Notes: generated by a model from the letters alone, not told the origin. DNA of 64,000 nt from Sipunculus nudus (GCA_026874595.1 CM049311.1:62393453-62457452), one strand, 5' to 3'. Positions 38,423 to 50,651 are shown, counted from the stretch's first letter. Translations and numbers: made by a program.

Positions 38423-38491
38423 CTGTCTCTCCAGCTCCTTGACTCTCTCTTCCTCCTCCTCCATGGCCTGTTTCAGCAGCCTCTCCTCCTC
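38423..38491 (-). CDS. Coiled-coil gene, exon 14
   Basis: Acceptor ATTTGTATTTTAAG, donor AGACAG|GTACAC; 69 nt, phase 0 at both ends. It reads EEERLLKQAMEEEEERVKEL, then ERQ. A short in-frame coiled-coil exon, so it could be skipped without a frameshift. Confidence 0.88.
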
Positions 38492-38981
38492 CTTAAAATA
38501 CAAATATTAATACATGTATATCAAATATAATATATACACCTGTACACAACTGTAAAGAAATATATTTACATCCTTGAAATACTATCAGAAATACCAGAGC
38601 GGACACACTTTATCATTTATTTTTAAACAAGATTTTTAAAACAAATTTAGATTCTAAAAAAAATTACAAAGAATAAAAAATCTTATAAAGAGTCCTGCAA
38701 TTAGAGAAGACTGGAAATAACTGAAGAAAAGAGCTTCTAAAGAAAATGCAGAGAGGATCTTTAAAGGGATAAGAAAAAGAAGTTCCTTTATGGTACAAGA
38801 AGGAATGTACTTTAACAATATCAGAAGACATTTTTTAAGTTATATTAAAAAGTAAAGAGCTCAAAACATCAATGTTTTGAAAAAAAGAGGACATAGTTTC
38901 TTTTCATTTATTTTACTTTAGTCAAGGAATATTACATGTTTCACCTTTTTTTTCTCTTATGGCTGAATATCTATGAGTAAA

Positions 38982-41422
38982 AAGGCCTACAGGCCTAATG
39001 CGAACCTGTGCATATGGATATACACCAGGTATAACGCTTCAGTGCTGAACCACTACTTTTCATATATATGAACAATGCAAGTACTAAACATTTGAACAAG
39101 AAACAATACACAAACATCACTGCTGAAATTCTGGCATGGGTGCACACAACACAAAAATTATTGTAGGTGGCACCACCAGTCTTGTATACAACAAAGCTAT
39201 TTGACATGTACACATATGCCCAATTTCAGGCTGATATATCAAATTCTTCTGTAGAATTAAGCAGGCAAATACACTTTGCAAAAGTCATTGTAGATGGTGA
39301 CACCTGTCTTGTGAACGAGAAAGCCATAAAAACACATAGACAGGTCAGAATATCAGGCCAATACATCAAACTTACCTTGAGTCTGATGCACGGGGCTGAC
39401 CAGGCTTAGGTGAGAAAGGCTGTTGCCCCGAGTGTACTGTGACAAATTACTGGCTCAGGCTACTGCACTGAGTGAACTCTTGACCTGCACCTGGCTAGAC
39501 TGAGTGAATTTTTTACCTGTACCTGGCTGCACTGAGTGAACTCTTGACCTGTTGCATAATCTGAAACAGTTGGCAGTCAGCCAAAGCTATAAATAAATCC
39601 AGGCTGACCTTTTGCATATTGCCAAATCTGAAATAGTAGCCACACAATTGCATAAACTCACAGATTGGCTCCATATGCAGCCCTGAGGGGCATGACACCC
39701 ATGAGGTGATCACATGATACTCATGAGGTGATTACATGCTACCCATGAGATGATCACATGCTGCCCATGAGGTGATCACATGCCTTGTGCTTGGCTGCAC
39801 TGACTGAACTGTTGACCTATATTTGGCTGCACTGAATGAACTCTTGATCTGTTGCCAAATCTGAAACAGTTGGCAGTTTCTCAACCTATTCAAGAAACGT
39901 ACACAATCTTGGCCTGTTATGTAACTCTGCTAAAATTTATCCAACACAAACCATTTGAACAATCTTGAGAGGGCTCGCCTCTTGGATCATTTCTGTAAAA
40001 TTTGGACTATTTGGCTGGACTGTTTACAAGAAGAAGACTTTTACAAGTTTTTTTCAGCATTTTCCTTGTAAAATCTAAGTAAATGCAGATAGCAAAAATA
40101 AGATGAATCCATCAACATTTGATATGTGACAGATAATTGCATAACATTTGGGGATGGTAGCTCCTGCTATTCCTGAGAAATTATGAGTTAGTGTACAGAT
40201 GATATGTAATATCATAAATCTACATTTTTTAAAAGCTTTTAAAAACATTCTTGTCAATATTTTCCATAGATAACCTGAAATCTAAATGTCTAGAGGCATG
40301 ATGTAATGGATGCTGATAAACTGGTGATAGGCTAGATGTATCTACTTCACACAGCTAACATATTTGGTAAAATGACTCAATTCAATCTTTATAATTCAGC
40401 CAAATTCATTTTTTGGAACCATAAAAGACAATTTTTATAAGAATGATTCAGGGAATTATTCTTGCAAAATATTAAACAAACTGGCCTCAGGATCATCATC
40501 AGTCGAAAAACCTTTTGTAGGTTTATAACTCATATGGGAAAATACAACAAAATGGCAAAGTTCAGCTTCCCATAACTCAGCCAAAAATCATTGAATCAAA
40601 ACCATTTGAACAAACTTGAATTATCAACATCTCAGAATAATTAATGTGTGAGATTTAAGAATTTGGCCCTGTGGTTTTTGAGATGAAGATTTTTGTGGCC
40701 ACTTAGCTAAAATGGGCTGTTATGGCATATGACTAAATTCAGCTTCCCATAACTTAGCCAAAAGTCACTGAACTGAGACCATTTGAACAAACTTCAGAAA
40801 GCACTACCCTAGGATCATTTCTGTGCGATATTAAACAATTTGGCCATTTCGTTTCAGAGAAGAAGTTATTTGTAGCTGTCAGTGTGATACGGGCACTGAT
40901 GACCCCGTACAAAAAAGGCCGATGCAGGTGGCGCCACCAACACCTCAATTTCAGATATGACTCATGTGACCAACATTGGCATAAAATTTAGTGATGATAG
41001 CTCCAGCCGTTTCTGAGATTTAAATTTCAATATGCTTTTTTGCACAGGCAACAAAGTTCAACCTCCTGTAACTCAGCCAAAAATCTCCGAACTAGAACCA
41101 TTCGAACAAACTTGAGAAAGATTGTTCCAGAGATCATTTCTGTGAAATACTGGACAATTTGGCTGGACAGTTTCAGAGGAGAAGATTTTTAAAGTTTTTT
41201 TTAGCTTTTTCTCTATAAAATCTAAGAAAATGCAGTTAGAAAAAAAATAATCAAAAACCGATATAGTTTTTTGGATGACTGAATATTTGCAAAAAATTTG
41301 GTGATGCTAGCTCCTGCCGTTTTTGAGATTGCTATGGTAAACGTACAGATGACGCACGATGCACGACGCATGACACACGACGGACGACGCCGCACCATCG
41401 CATAAGCTCACAGGTTCGCTTA
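38982..41422. mobile_element. Family B element, intact copy (2.4 kb)
   Basis: Left end AAAAAGGCCTACAGGCCTAA then TGCGAACCTGTGCAT; right end ACCATCGCATAAGCTCACAG then GTTCGCTTAAAA. The core GCGAACCTGTG at the left is the inverted complement of CACAGGTTCGC at the right. Inside are repeated segments: TGGCACCACCAGTCTTGTAT, GGCTGCACTGA(G/C)TGAACT, GAGGTGATCACATG, and CATAACTCAGCCAAAA blocks followed by CATTTGAACAAACTTGA. One perfect GGTGGCGCCACC is at 40926-40937. No transposase frame is present. The second copy is at 53132-56775. Confidence 0.8.
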
Positions 41423-42240
41423 AAATAAATTGTATAGTTCAGTTTCACTGGTGAATCATTCTGCACAATATTAAACTTTGGTTGATACATCACAGCCAAG
41501 CTTTCTACCTGAAATGGCTCTCTGTATCAGAAATCTAATTATATGCTTCATTCAGCATAATTATAGTAAATGTATACATTTTAGTAATGCATACTTTTCC
41601 TACATAATCTAAATCTGCAATTGCTGTTGATCTACAAGCCTAGCTCATTATCATACATGATTATAATCATGTCATGCTTGTATGTAGGCATATAAATTTC
41701 TGGCACCATGCAATTCTGTACACATCTTTAAAAGATGCAGTATATAGCGAATAAATGGTTAAACTTTCATACAAAATGTATGAAAACTTATTGATCTTTC
41801 CTCCTTACTAGTTACATATCTTAGTCTCATGTACATTAATCATGTTGGTACATGTGATGACAAATGAATAGCTAGCCAAAAAGGCAGTCCTATTGACTCA
41901 GTTGAATCAGGTAAATAGTTTTTTTTCTTATAAATAAAGGACACACAGTGATTATAAATGTTGCTTTCATCAATTTTGGCGTGGATTTTCTAATATTGCA
42001 TTTATTACAAAACCAATTATGAATTTTTTTATTTGTTTACTTTCTTATTTCCACAGTCCCCAACACTGTCATGTCACTGAAATCTTTTATACTATAATAC
42101 TTAAAAAAATAATTTGATCAATATAAAAAATATAAGAGAATTCTTATTGCTGTAGAGAAGGACAAAATTAAATAAAAAAATATATTAATTATTTTAAGAT
42201 CATTAAAACATAATTAAACAAACTTAACTTTGGCATGCAC

Positions 42241-42259
42241 CCCCCCCCCCCCCCCCCCC
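42241..42259. repeat. C homopolymer tract
   Basis: A run of 19 C, then G and CCC, in AT-rich intron sequence. Homopolymers of this length are error-prone, so the length should not be trusted. Confidence 0.95.
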
Positions 42260-42510
42260 GCCCACTGAAAACAAAAATTTCATTAAAATACGATAAATCT
42301 GTATGTATCTACAGGCTGTCACTTTGCTATCAATCTTCTGAGAAATCTCTCATTATTTTGTGTATGAAAAGGACCAGAGGAACTGAGTCAGAAAATTAAA
42401 TCTTTTAAAAAAAGGACTGCTCTGTACCTGCTTCATTTGTCATTCATGCTTATGAGACCACTGTCCAGCAGATAATGCCCTCATCTATCTCTACCACACA
42501 GGGCACTTAC

Positions 42511-42531
42511 CTGTTTCTTTTTTCTTTGGGC
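42511..42531 (-). CDS. Coiled-coil gene, candidate 21-nt microexon (exon 13)
   Basis: On the - strand, CATATGGTAG is followed by 21 bases and then the consensus donor CAG|GTAAGT. It encodes AQRKKKQ in phase 0 at both ends, exactly what the flanking exons need, and its basic residues continue the coiled coil (preceding TERQTFDE, following EEERLLKQ). Against it: the acceptor has a poor pyrimidine tract, and so short a match can arise by chance. The gene reads in frame with or without it. Confidence 0.45.
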
Positions 42532-42647
42532 CTACCATATGAATCAGTCATGTATTATCAAACACACCATAAACAGCGAGTAAATCCATACCCCCACAAA
42601 TATCACAAAATGTAAGTACAAACAGAATTAAAGACAGCTTTAAAAAC

Positions 42648-44519
42648 AAGTGACCCATGGGTCATGACGCTAAGCTGACAGGGAAGAGATTTGCAAAGGA
42701 AATTTTATCATCTGAATGGTAGTATATAACCATTCAACTGAAGCATCAAACAGATTAACCAACAGGCTGAGATTGTGTATGTATTAATATATCTCAAAAA
42801 TAGAGAAAAAATGTGTAAACTTTTAAAAAAATACAGGTGGCTCCACCAGTCTGCAGAAACTAATAAAAACACTTAATGGTCGATATCCATGCAAAGAAGC
42901 ATGGTGGTCTCTGGATTAGTTGTTCAGATACTTCAGCTTTTGTATCAAATTTTCCATTATTCTGAGGGATACTTTGGAGTCCTATAGCTTGAAGGATATT
43001 GGTAACAGAGACCTAATTTCACTTTTCATGGGCCTCCTTGCATGACAAGAATGAAGATTCTAGGTCCAGTTTTTACGATTTGTGCCCTGTTAACAGATGT
43101 CCACATTTTTAAAGGTCTCAAAAATAGAGAAAAAAATTTGTAAAAAATAAAGAAAATAGAGGTGGCGCACCCAGGCTGCGGAAACTCATGAAACACTCCA
43201 TGATCAATATCCATGCAAACAATTATGGTGATCTCTGCATTAGTTGTTCAGATACTTCAGCTTTTGTATCAAATTTTCTATTATTCTGAACTGTACTTTT
43301 GAGTGCCACAGCTCAAAGGATATGGGTAACAGAGACCTAATTTCAGGTTTCCATGGAGACTTTTCATGGGTCACCCTGTGTGTCAAGGATGAAGATTCTA
43401 GGTCCAGTTGTTACAATTTGAACCCTGTTGACAGATAACTACATCCTTAAAGGTCTCAAAAATAGAGAAAAAAATTGTAAAAATTTGAAAAATACAGGTG
43501 GCGCCACCAGTCTGCAGAAACTGATGAAACATCTCATGATCAATATGTATGCCAAAAATCATGACCATCAGTGATGTAGCTAATCAGACTTTGAAGTTTT
43601 TTTAATGAAATTTTTGACTATTCTGGGGGGTACTTTGGGGCCCCAAAGCTCAAAGGATATGGGTAACAGAGACCTAATTTCTGGTTTCCATGGAGACTTT
43701 TTATAGGTCTCTAAGAATATCAAGAATGAAGATTCTAGGTCCAGTCTTTACAATTTGTGCCCTGTTAACAGATGTTCACATTTTTAAAGGTCTCAAAAAT
43801 AGAGAAAAAAATTCTTAAAAAAAAAGATCAAATACAGGTGGCGCCACCAGTCTGCAGAAACTGATGAAACATCTTATGATCAATATGTATGCCACAAATC
43901 ATGACCATCAGTGATGTAGTTAATGAGTTATTGAAGTTTTTGTATGAAATTTTTTACTATTCTGGGGGGTACTTTGGGGCCCCATAGCTTGAAGAATATG
44001 GATAACAGAGGCCTAATTTCTGGTTTCCATGGAGACTTTTCATAGGTCTCTCAGAATGTCAAGAATGAAGATTCTAGGTCCAGTCTTTACGATATGTGCC
44101 CTGTTAACAGATGTCCACATTTCTAAAGGTCTCAAAAATAGAGCAAAAAATTCGTAAAAAATCGAAAAATACAGGTGGCGCCACCAGTCTTCAGGAACTG
44201 ATGGAACATCTCATGATCAATATGTATGCCAAAAATCATGACCATCAGTGATGTAGTTAATGAGATATTGAAGTTTTTGTATAAAATTTTTGAATATTCT
44301 GGGGGGTACTTTGGGGCCCCATAGCTCGAAGGATATGGGTAACAGAGACCTAATTCCAGGTTTCCAAGGAGATTTTTCATGGACCTCTCTGGATGTAAAG
44401 TAAGAAGATTCCAGGTCCAGTGGTTACGATTTGTGCCTTGTTAACGGACAGACGGCCGGAAGGACAACGGACAAAGAGTGATCGCTATAGCTCAGATGAC
44501 TTACAGTCAGCTGAGCTAA
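42648..44519 (+). mobile_element. Family A element with five tandem monomers (1.87 kb)
   Basis: Start AAGTGACCCATGGGTCATGA then CGCTAAGCTGA; end GCTATAGCTCAGATGACTTA then CAGTCAGCTGAGCTAA. Monomer starts at about 42834, 43165, 43495, 43835 and 44171. Perfect GGTGGCGCCACC palindromes lie at 43497-43508, 43837-43848 and 44174-44185. Monomers resemble those at 34220-36378 closely, including the CTGGGGGGTACTTTGGGGCC variant in the later units. Confidence 0.85.
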
Positions 44520-44565
44520 TGATGTATGCCAGATGGGAATAAGAAATTTATTGCAACATATAAAT

Positions 44566-44585
44566 ATATATATATATATATATAT
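44566..44585. repeat. (TA)n microsatellite
   Basis: About ten TA units just downstream of the family A element, followed by TGTGTATGCATGTATGTG. Confidence 0.9.
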
Positions 44586-45060
44586 GTGTATGCATGTATG
44601 TGCATCTGTTTTACCTTTATTTAATGACACATGACACATACAGAATTATTGTCGCTATATTTACTTATTTTATCATAAGTGATCATTATATGTTTTTATT
44701 TTAAATCTATTAATACTGCATATAATTCTACTTTTTTACTATTATCAGCAATAAAATCCAAGGCTCCCCTAATTTTTCATAAAAATTATATACTCCTTAT
44801 GAAATAGAAGACAGCTCTGTGTACTATTAAATTCCGCACAGGGTTTTAAAATTTAAACATTATTAATACATAAAAGACAGTTCAGATACCCACTCAATTG
44901 TGCTTAAGTTTCCACATGATGAGTTCATATTATGAGTTCATATATTATCAATGGAAGCTCTAATGCAAAGCAATGTATAAAGATTTCCAATATTAAAATA
45001 TTCAATATTTTATTGAATAAATAATGTGTAAAATTAATTTACTAGCCATGATTATATTAA

Positions 45061-46659
45061 CTAGGGACCCATGGGTCTCGACGCTCAGCTGTATTTGTCT
45101 ATAAGGATATTTTTAAAGAAATTTTTTAAGAATGACGGTCCTGTGACCTTAACCAATCCCCTTGTGACCAAAAAATCTGAGAACTTATTATCCTTGAAAT
45201 TGCAGCATTTAGATTATTGTCACAAACTTCTAAAAATGTGGGTCCAGTGACCTTGAACTCTGAACAGGCAACCTCAAAATCTACAGATTTCTTCCACTTT
45301 GGGCAAGTAAGCCATGTATGAAAGATGGAAAGTTTGGGATAAAAAGTTTGATTTACATTGCATCCACATTCATTTTAAAGATATGGCTCCTGTGACCTTC
45401 ACCTTTGACCTCTGGAAACTGAAAATCAAAATGTTTTTCACTTAAGTGGTGGGTCATTAATAAATCAAGTTTGAAGCCAATCTGTCAAGCCAAAGCAGAA
45501 TTATCACCCATAAACTAGTTTGTGAATGGATGGGCCATGTGACTTTGACCAGTGACCCTAAATCGAAAAGAATCTTTCCCTATTGGCAGGCGAGTAATAT
45601 CTTGAAGATGGAAGGTTTGTGATTAAAAGTTTGGCTTGAAATGCATACACATTCCTTTTACAGAAATAGGTCCTGTGACCTTGACCTTTGATCTTGGGAC
45701 CCAAAAATCAACAGGGTTCTTTCTGAAGTGGTGAGCCACATATAAGTTAAGTTTGAAACCAATATGTCACCTTAAACTGGAGTTATCCTCTGAAAACTAA
45801 TTTGTAAACAGATGGCCCCTGTGACCTTGACCTTTGACCTTGTGATCCTAAATTCATTTTTGCTCTCCCTATACTGGTAAGTCAGCTTAATGAGCGATAT
45901 GGAAAGTTTGGGATGAAAAGCTTGGCTTAAAATGCAGCAATAATCTTTTTAAATAAGTGAGTCTTGTGACCTTGACCCTTGACCTCAGGACCCAAAAAGC
46001 ATACATGTTCTTTCTTTAGTGGTGGGCCATTTGTAAGTCATGTCTGAAATCCATATGTCAATCCAACCTGGAGTTATCATCTAGAAACAAATTTGTGTGG
46101 ATGGACAGATGGACAGACAGACAGACAGATGAACAAACAGACAGGGTGATTAATATAGGGCATCCACTTGTGATCAATAAACACACCAGGTTTTGGGACA
46201 CTAGATGGAATCATAGCTATGAAACTGACATGATTGTTGTCATTATATAGTGAAAAAAAATTAGAAAAAAATATTCGTAAAAATAAGAAAACATACAGGT
46301 GGCGCCAACACTTTTCTTGAACTTACATAACTAGTCATGGTCAATATTAAAGGCAAGTTTCATGAGACTCCATGTATTAATTATCAAGATATTGGAGGTT
46401 TTGTATCAAAATTTTTATTATTCTGGGGGTATTTACAAGCCCTATAGCTAGGATATAGGTCTCAGTGACCTTATTTCAAATTTCCAAGGAGATTTTTTAT
46501 TGACCTCCCTGGATGTTCACTTAGAAGTTTCTTGGACCAGCAGTTACATTTTGTGCCCTGCTAACGGACGACTGGACGGACGGACGTCTGGACAGCTGAA
46601 CAACCAGACGGACAAGTGCTATTCCTATACCTCAGTTGACTTACAGTCAGCTGAGATAA
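45061..46659 (+). mobile_element. Family A relative with TGACCT-rich body (1.6 kb)
   Basis: Start CTAGGGACCCATGGGTCTCG then ACGCTCAGCTG; end CTTACAGTCAGCTGAGATAA. The 5' two-thirds is not monomer sequence but four diverged units of about 290 bp built around GTGACCTTGACCTTTGACCT and GGAAAGTTTGGGAT. The 3' third is one family A monomer (ACAGGTGGCGCCAACAC near 46298). Runs of ACAGACAGACAGA lie near 46108 and CGGACGGACG near 46570. A shorter relative is at 53307-54110. Confidence 0.75.
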
Positions 46660-46669
46660 AAACCCTAGC

Positions 46670-47622
46670 CATTTGGACTGGTTGACAAGTCATTTGTTAG
46701 ACATAAGTTCTTTTATAAAGCCTGACAGCTTCTTTTGGTAATATTTTCCTTTTCAACATGAACATAAATTCTGAAGTCTGCCCAATTGTAAAATATGACA
46801 CCTGACTGGAATTTATACTGCCTGTTCATATATCAAAGAGAGCTATTCACTCTGTTTCAAATATTTTTAAGTAATACAAGAGAACCACAAACGCCTGTCA
46901 TGTATCTGGTGACCTCTGACCTCATAAAATATGCGTGAATTTTTATGAGAATGTAATTCAGGTGAGAAACTACTGGTAAATATGTATAATGAGTTTCATG
47001 TTAATCCATAGGATTTTAATAAATCACCAAGGTACCTCTGATGACCTCTGACCTCATTAAATATGCATGGATTTCGCTTGAATTCAAACTTAGGCTTGAT
47101 ATTTTACTGATTAAAATTTCTGATGAGTTTTATCAAAATCCTACATATACTTCATAAGTTATTGCCGCAACGCCACAAAGTAGTCGAGTGACCCGTGACC
47201 TTATCAAATATGTGTGGACGTTGCCCACAATAAATCTTGGGCAAGATAATCTGTTGGTAAGTACTTACAGTGAGTTTCCTGAAAATCAATCAAAGCCCTG
47301 CTAAGTTATCACAGTCGCACTAAAAGTTAACATCACACAGAAAGATTGTGGGTATACCATGTAAAAAAATCAAGTACACTGAAGTATACAAAGTGTTCAA
47401 AGAAAGTCAACCAGCAAATCTGTGCCACAGAAAACAAGAACTCATTCAGGCATCTCAACATTTGAGGGTATGCAATGTACAGGAAATTAATACTGGTGAT
47501 ATTTCTGAAGAATACTGAACAAATAGTACAGAATCAATGATGTAGAAAGATATACATTTCTGACAAAACCACCACAAATTCAACTGTCTGGGCACATCAA
47601 AATAACCCTCACTCAGATTCAC
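46670..47622. other. Intron sequence with faint repeat of 'CCTCTGACCTCAT' blocks
   Basis: Three loosely similar blocks (about 46900, 47040 and 47190) contain GTGACC(T)CTGACCTCATAAAA or CGTGACCTTATCAAATATG then a TGGATTT stretch, suggesting an old tandem repeat of about 140 bp. No transposon ends or exons recognised. Confidence 0.4.
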
Positions 47623-47646
47623 CTCATCAAAAGTCTGCCGCTCAGT
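47623..47646 (-). CDS. Coiled-coil gene, candidate 24-nt microexon (exon 12)
   Basis: Acceptor AAATTTCTCACACAG (good pyrimidine/CAG form), 24 bases, donor GATGAG|GTGAAT. It encodes TERQTFDE, phase 0 on both sides. It sits between exons ending ERQE and starting AQRKKKQ or EEERLL, so it extends the charged coiled coil in frame. Better supported than the 21-nt candidate because both splice sites are reasonable. Confidence 0.55.
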
Positions 47647-47649
47647 CTG

Positions 47650-48741
47650 TGTGAGAAATTTCATTTTAAATCAGATATATGAATATAGTCATTACAACTG
47701 AAGTACTTGAAAAGAAGCAATGGTATGACATAGTTACATATATATACTCACATTTATAAAACATATACAGGAGACATAGGCATAAATTTACTATTCTCAA
47801 TGCAAAGCTGGATAATATAGATAAGGTCACTGACATTGTATTAACTGTTGAAGAAAGTCAATTTTTATTTATTATATTGTCTGATAAATTGTTAAGGTTT
47901 GTTCTTATTAGCTCTCACAAAAAAAGTGATAGAAAGTGACTGATCAATTGAAAATAGTTTTTATGGTAAAATTCTAAATATTATCTGTCAAAAAGTTTTA
48001 TGATAAAGCATTAATAAAACAAATTACTGCTGCTATACAAAATGACCATCAGCCTTTTGTCACATTAATGTGACAATGTCTGTCAACACAGTACTGGGCC
48101 ATTGTATCTTGAGGGGCCTTCCAATCTATTAAATTATCTATTGATATTTTTTTTAAATACCTTTGATTTTATTCTAGATTCAATCATTACTGATTGAAGT
48201 AGACAAATTAAGACTTTCTTTTGAACAAAAGGGAATATATTATCACAATGGATGTAAAATAATTTTAGTAAGCCCTTAAAGGTAAAAAGTAGCTTCCAAT
48301 CTGTTTATCACTCCTATATTTGTTACTTTGCGAGTAAAACATGCTGCAATCAACATGTAAAAAAATAGCTTTTGGTGGGAAATGGAAAACAAACTAGATG
48401 TAATCAGACAATGGTCCTCAGAGGGCCCTGCAGAGTGAATTGGTGTAATGTGACACTTGTGAATTGCATAAAGATGAAACATATTCTCTTAGGGATATGA
48501 CACATGAAAGAAAATCCTTGAGTGTGCTCTGGGAGCCATATTGAATTTTTTGCGGGTCTGAAATTAAATAGAGATGGCGCCTTCCTAGGCAACAATCATC
48601 CTTGTGGATTCGAGAAAGATCCATTGAATTCTCTTTGAGATATCCATGCAACAGAACCACTGTCATGCTGCATAATTAACTCAAAGTATTGAGTCCTCCT
48701 TATTCTATGGAGGAGCTAGTGTGTTATTATAAAGGTTTTAC
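47650..48741. other. Intron sequence, nothing recognised
   Basis: AT-rich with no exon or transposon ends. Overlapping short - strand frames at 48276-48666 show no splice support. Confidence 0.5.
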
Positions 48742-49062
48742 CTCTTGACGTTCCTGCTCTGCCAGGTCTTCCTCTTCCCTGCGTCTCCTTTCCTCCTCCG
48801 CCATCATGCGTTTCTGCTCTGCATCAGCGATACGTTCAAGCATCTCCCGTTCTTTCTGCCTGGCTCGCTCCTGCATCAGCCTTTCCTCTTCCCGCCTCCT
48901 CTGTGCCTCCTGCTTCTTTCTCTCCATCTCCTCTCTCCGTCTTTGATCCCGCTCCTCTCTGGCTACTTTACGTGCTGCAGCCAGCATCGCTCTTGCTTCC
49001 TCCTCAGCCATCTGGGCTTCTTCCTCCTGCTGACGGATGGCTTCCATTTCCTCCTCCAACTC
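48742..49062 (-). CDS. Coiled-coil gene, exon 11: main coiled-coil block
   Basis: The longest exon here: 321 nt, 107 codons, phase 0 at both ends. Acceptor ATTTGTATATCAG, donor CAAGAG|GTAAAA. It begins ELEEEMEAIRQQEEEAQMAE, contains ARKVAREERDQRRREEMERK and ends with RRRREEEDLAEQERQE. Almost pure Glu, Arg, Lys, Gln, Ala and Met, with no Pro or Gly: a long single alpha-helix or coiled coil as in MAP7 and trichohyalin-like proteins. The open frame on the opposite strand (48745-49086, Leu/Phe/Ser-rich) is a mirror of this codon bias, not a gene. Confidence 0.93.
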
Positions 49063-49591
49063 CTGATATACAAATCAGGAAAGTGATGACTTTTAAATGA
49101 TACATCCATTATCTGACAGGGATAACATTTAATTTTAAATCAATATTTTTCTCACATTTTATATCACCTTAAAACTAACATTATGAGTGAAATAAATATT
49201 AATTTTATTTACTTATCTAGAGTTCATTAGGATCATGCATTTAATCTGATGCTGAATTAGAACTCCCTCAATCCCTCACACCTCTGTCCTCAGCTGATCC
49301 TTAAAACCCTAATCTTAAACGTTATCTGATCTTTGACCTGATTAATAGGGCAGCTGAACTTTAACTTTTAAATCCAGGCCAAACCCTGCATCCAGTCTGT
49401 ATAACTGGAATGACACCTAACTTATGTTCTTTCACTTGCTTTTCAAGTATTATTTATTAAACTAGCCAACTTTTTTAGTTATACTCTCAAACTCACTTAA
49501 TTGTTACAATATAATTATTACTATCACTGTGTATATGGGTTGAGGTTCATAACTGTGATAGCTTTATCTGAATGCTGGTGCATGTAGTTAC

Positions 49592-49687
49592 CTCGCGTTT
49601 CTTCCTGGCCTCTTCCTCCACAGCCTCTTTCTCAGATTCTTTGGTCTTGATTTGGTTTTCAAGAGCTTTAGCTTCTTCAAGACGTTT
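49592..49687 (-). CDS. Coiled-coil gene, exon 10
   Basis: Acceptor CCTGTACTGCAG, donor CGCGAG|GTAACT; 96 nt, phase 0 at both ends. Encodes KRLEEAKALENQIKTKESEK then EAVEEEARKKRE. Joins LEKL of the upstream exon to ELEEEM of the downstream one, keeping the helix pattern. Confidence 0.92.
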
Positions 49688-49938
49688 CTGCAGTACAGGA
49701 AACCTTGATGTATTAGATCTCAGATCTGGCTCACAGGGAATATTTACACTGATCATGTATGCAACAGTGTGTGTAAAAAAATAAGATCCGACTTGAGCTT
49801 CAATATCTATAATAGCTCACATCTTAAACACCAGAAACACACTTTCAACAACAGTAAAATGCTGCTAAACTGAGACATGTATTTTCAGTGATGAACTTTC
49901 AGACATTCCTTCAAGAGATGCATTTAATATTGAATTAC

Positions 49939-50100
49939 CAGTTTTTCGAGTCGTTTAGCCTCACGTAAAGCTTCTCTCTCTGCAGCCAGGTCTTTTTCTA
50001 CCTCTTTCTTCCCCTTCTTCCCTCGTGGAGTTTTCTCTTTCTTAGTTTTTTTCTTTGTGTTTTTCTCCTGCAGTTTTTCTTCTGCTTTTTGTAATTTTTC
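49939..50100 (-). CDS. Coiled-coil gene, exon 9: start of coiled coil with Lys-rich insert
   Basis: Acceptor ATCTGTTTTGACAG, donor AAACTG|GTAATT; 162 nt, phase 0 at both ends. EKLQKAEEKLQEKNTKKKTK, then KEKTPRGKKGKKEVEKDL, then AAEREALREAKRLEKL. The middle is a short basic non-helical spacer (TPRGKKGKK) of the nuclear-localisation or filament-binding type. The reading frame is fixed by both neighbours. Confidence 0.9.
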
Positions 50101-50651
50101 CTGTCAAAACAGATTGTGTGCATCATGGGAAACAGCCCAAATATGTCACTCTCACTTTTTATTACACACACACACACATCAAACATCCATAACTCCAGTC
50201 TGATGACTGTCCCTGTAACAGGACCATTCCAGTATGATGACCACTTACTCTTCTCTTGACTGGCAGGTTGAAACAATTTACTTACATGACCATCCTTCTA
50301 TCTAGATCATTACTACTGGCAATGGGATTGGTCAGAAGGCACATAGCTTATTTTTTTAACATAATACACAAAACACAAAGTTCACACTAAGGAACCTCTG
50401 ATGGTGTGGAATGACTATTTTCTGTATTCATTTTTATCTCCAGATATCACATGTCCCAGCATGGCTATACATATATCTACATATAACTATATTATATTTA
50501 AACCAAACTTGTGTCTTTTCAACATTTATAAATAACTGATGGTAAATAAGTCTGCATTTTTCGGCTGAGTAATCTGGTATGAATGTTAAGGCTGAGTATG
50601 ATACTCAGTACTCCTGGCCTACAAATGTCCAAAAAGGTCAAAGGTCATAAA

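Noticed and set aside
48745-49086. A Leu/Phe/Ser-rich + strand protein
   Set aside because: Exact antisense of the Glu/Arg-rich coiled-coil exon; such mirror frames are expected from GAG/GAA/AGG codons.
50240-50280. An 11-nt microexon (acceptor CAACCTGCCAG, donor AAGA|GTAAGT)
   Set aside because: Eleven bases would break the frame between two phase 0 exons.
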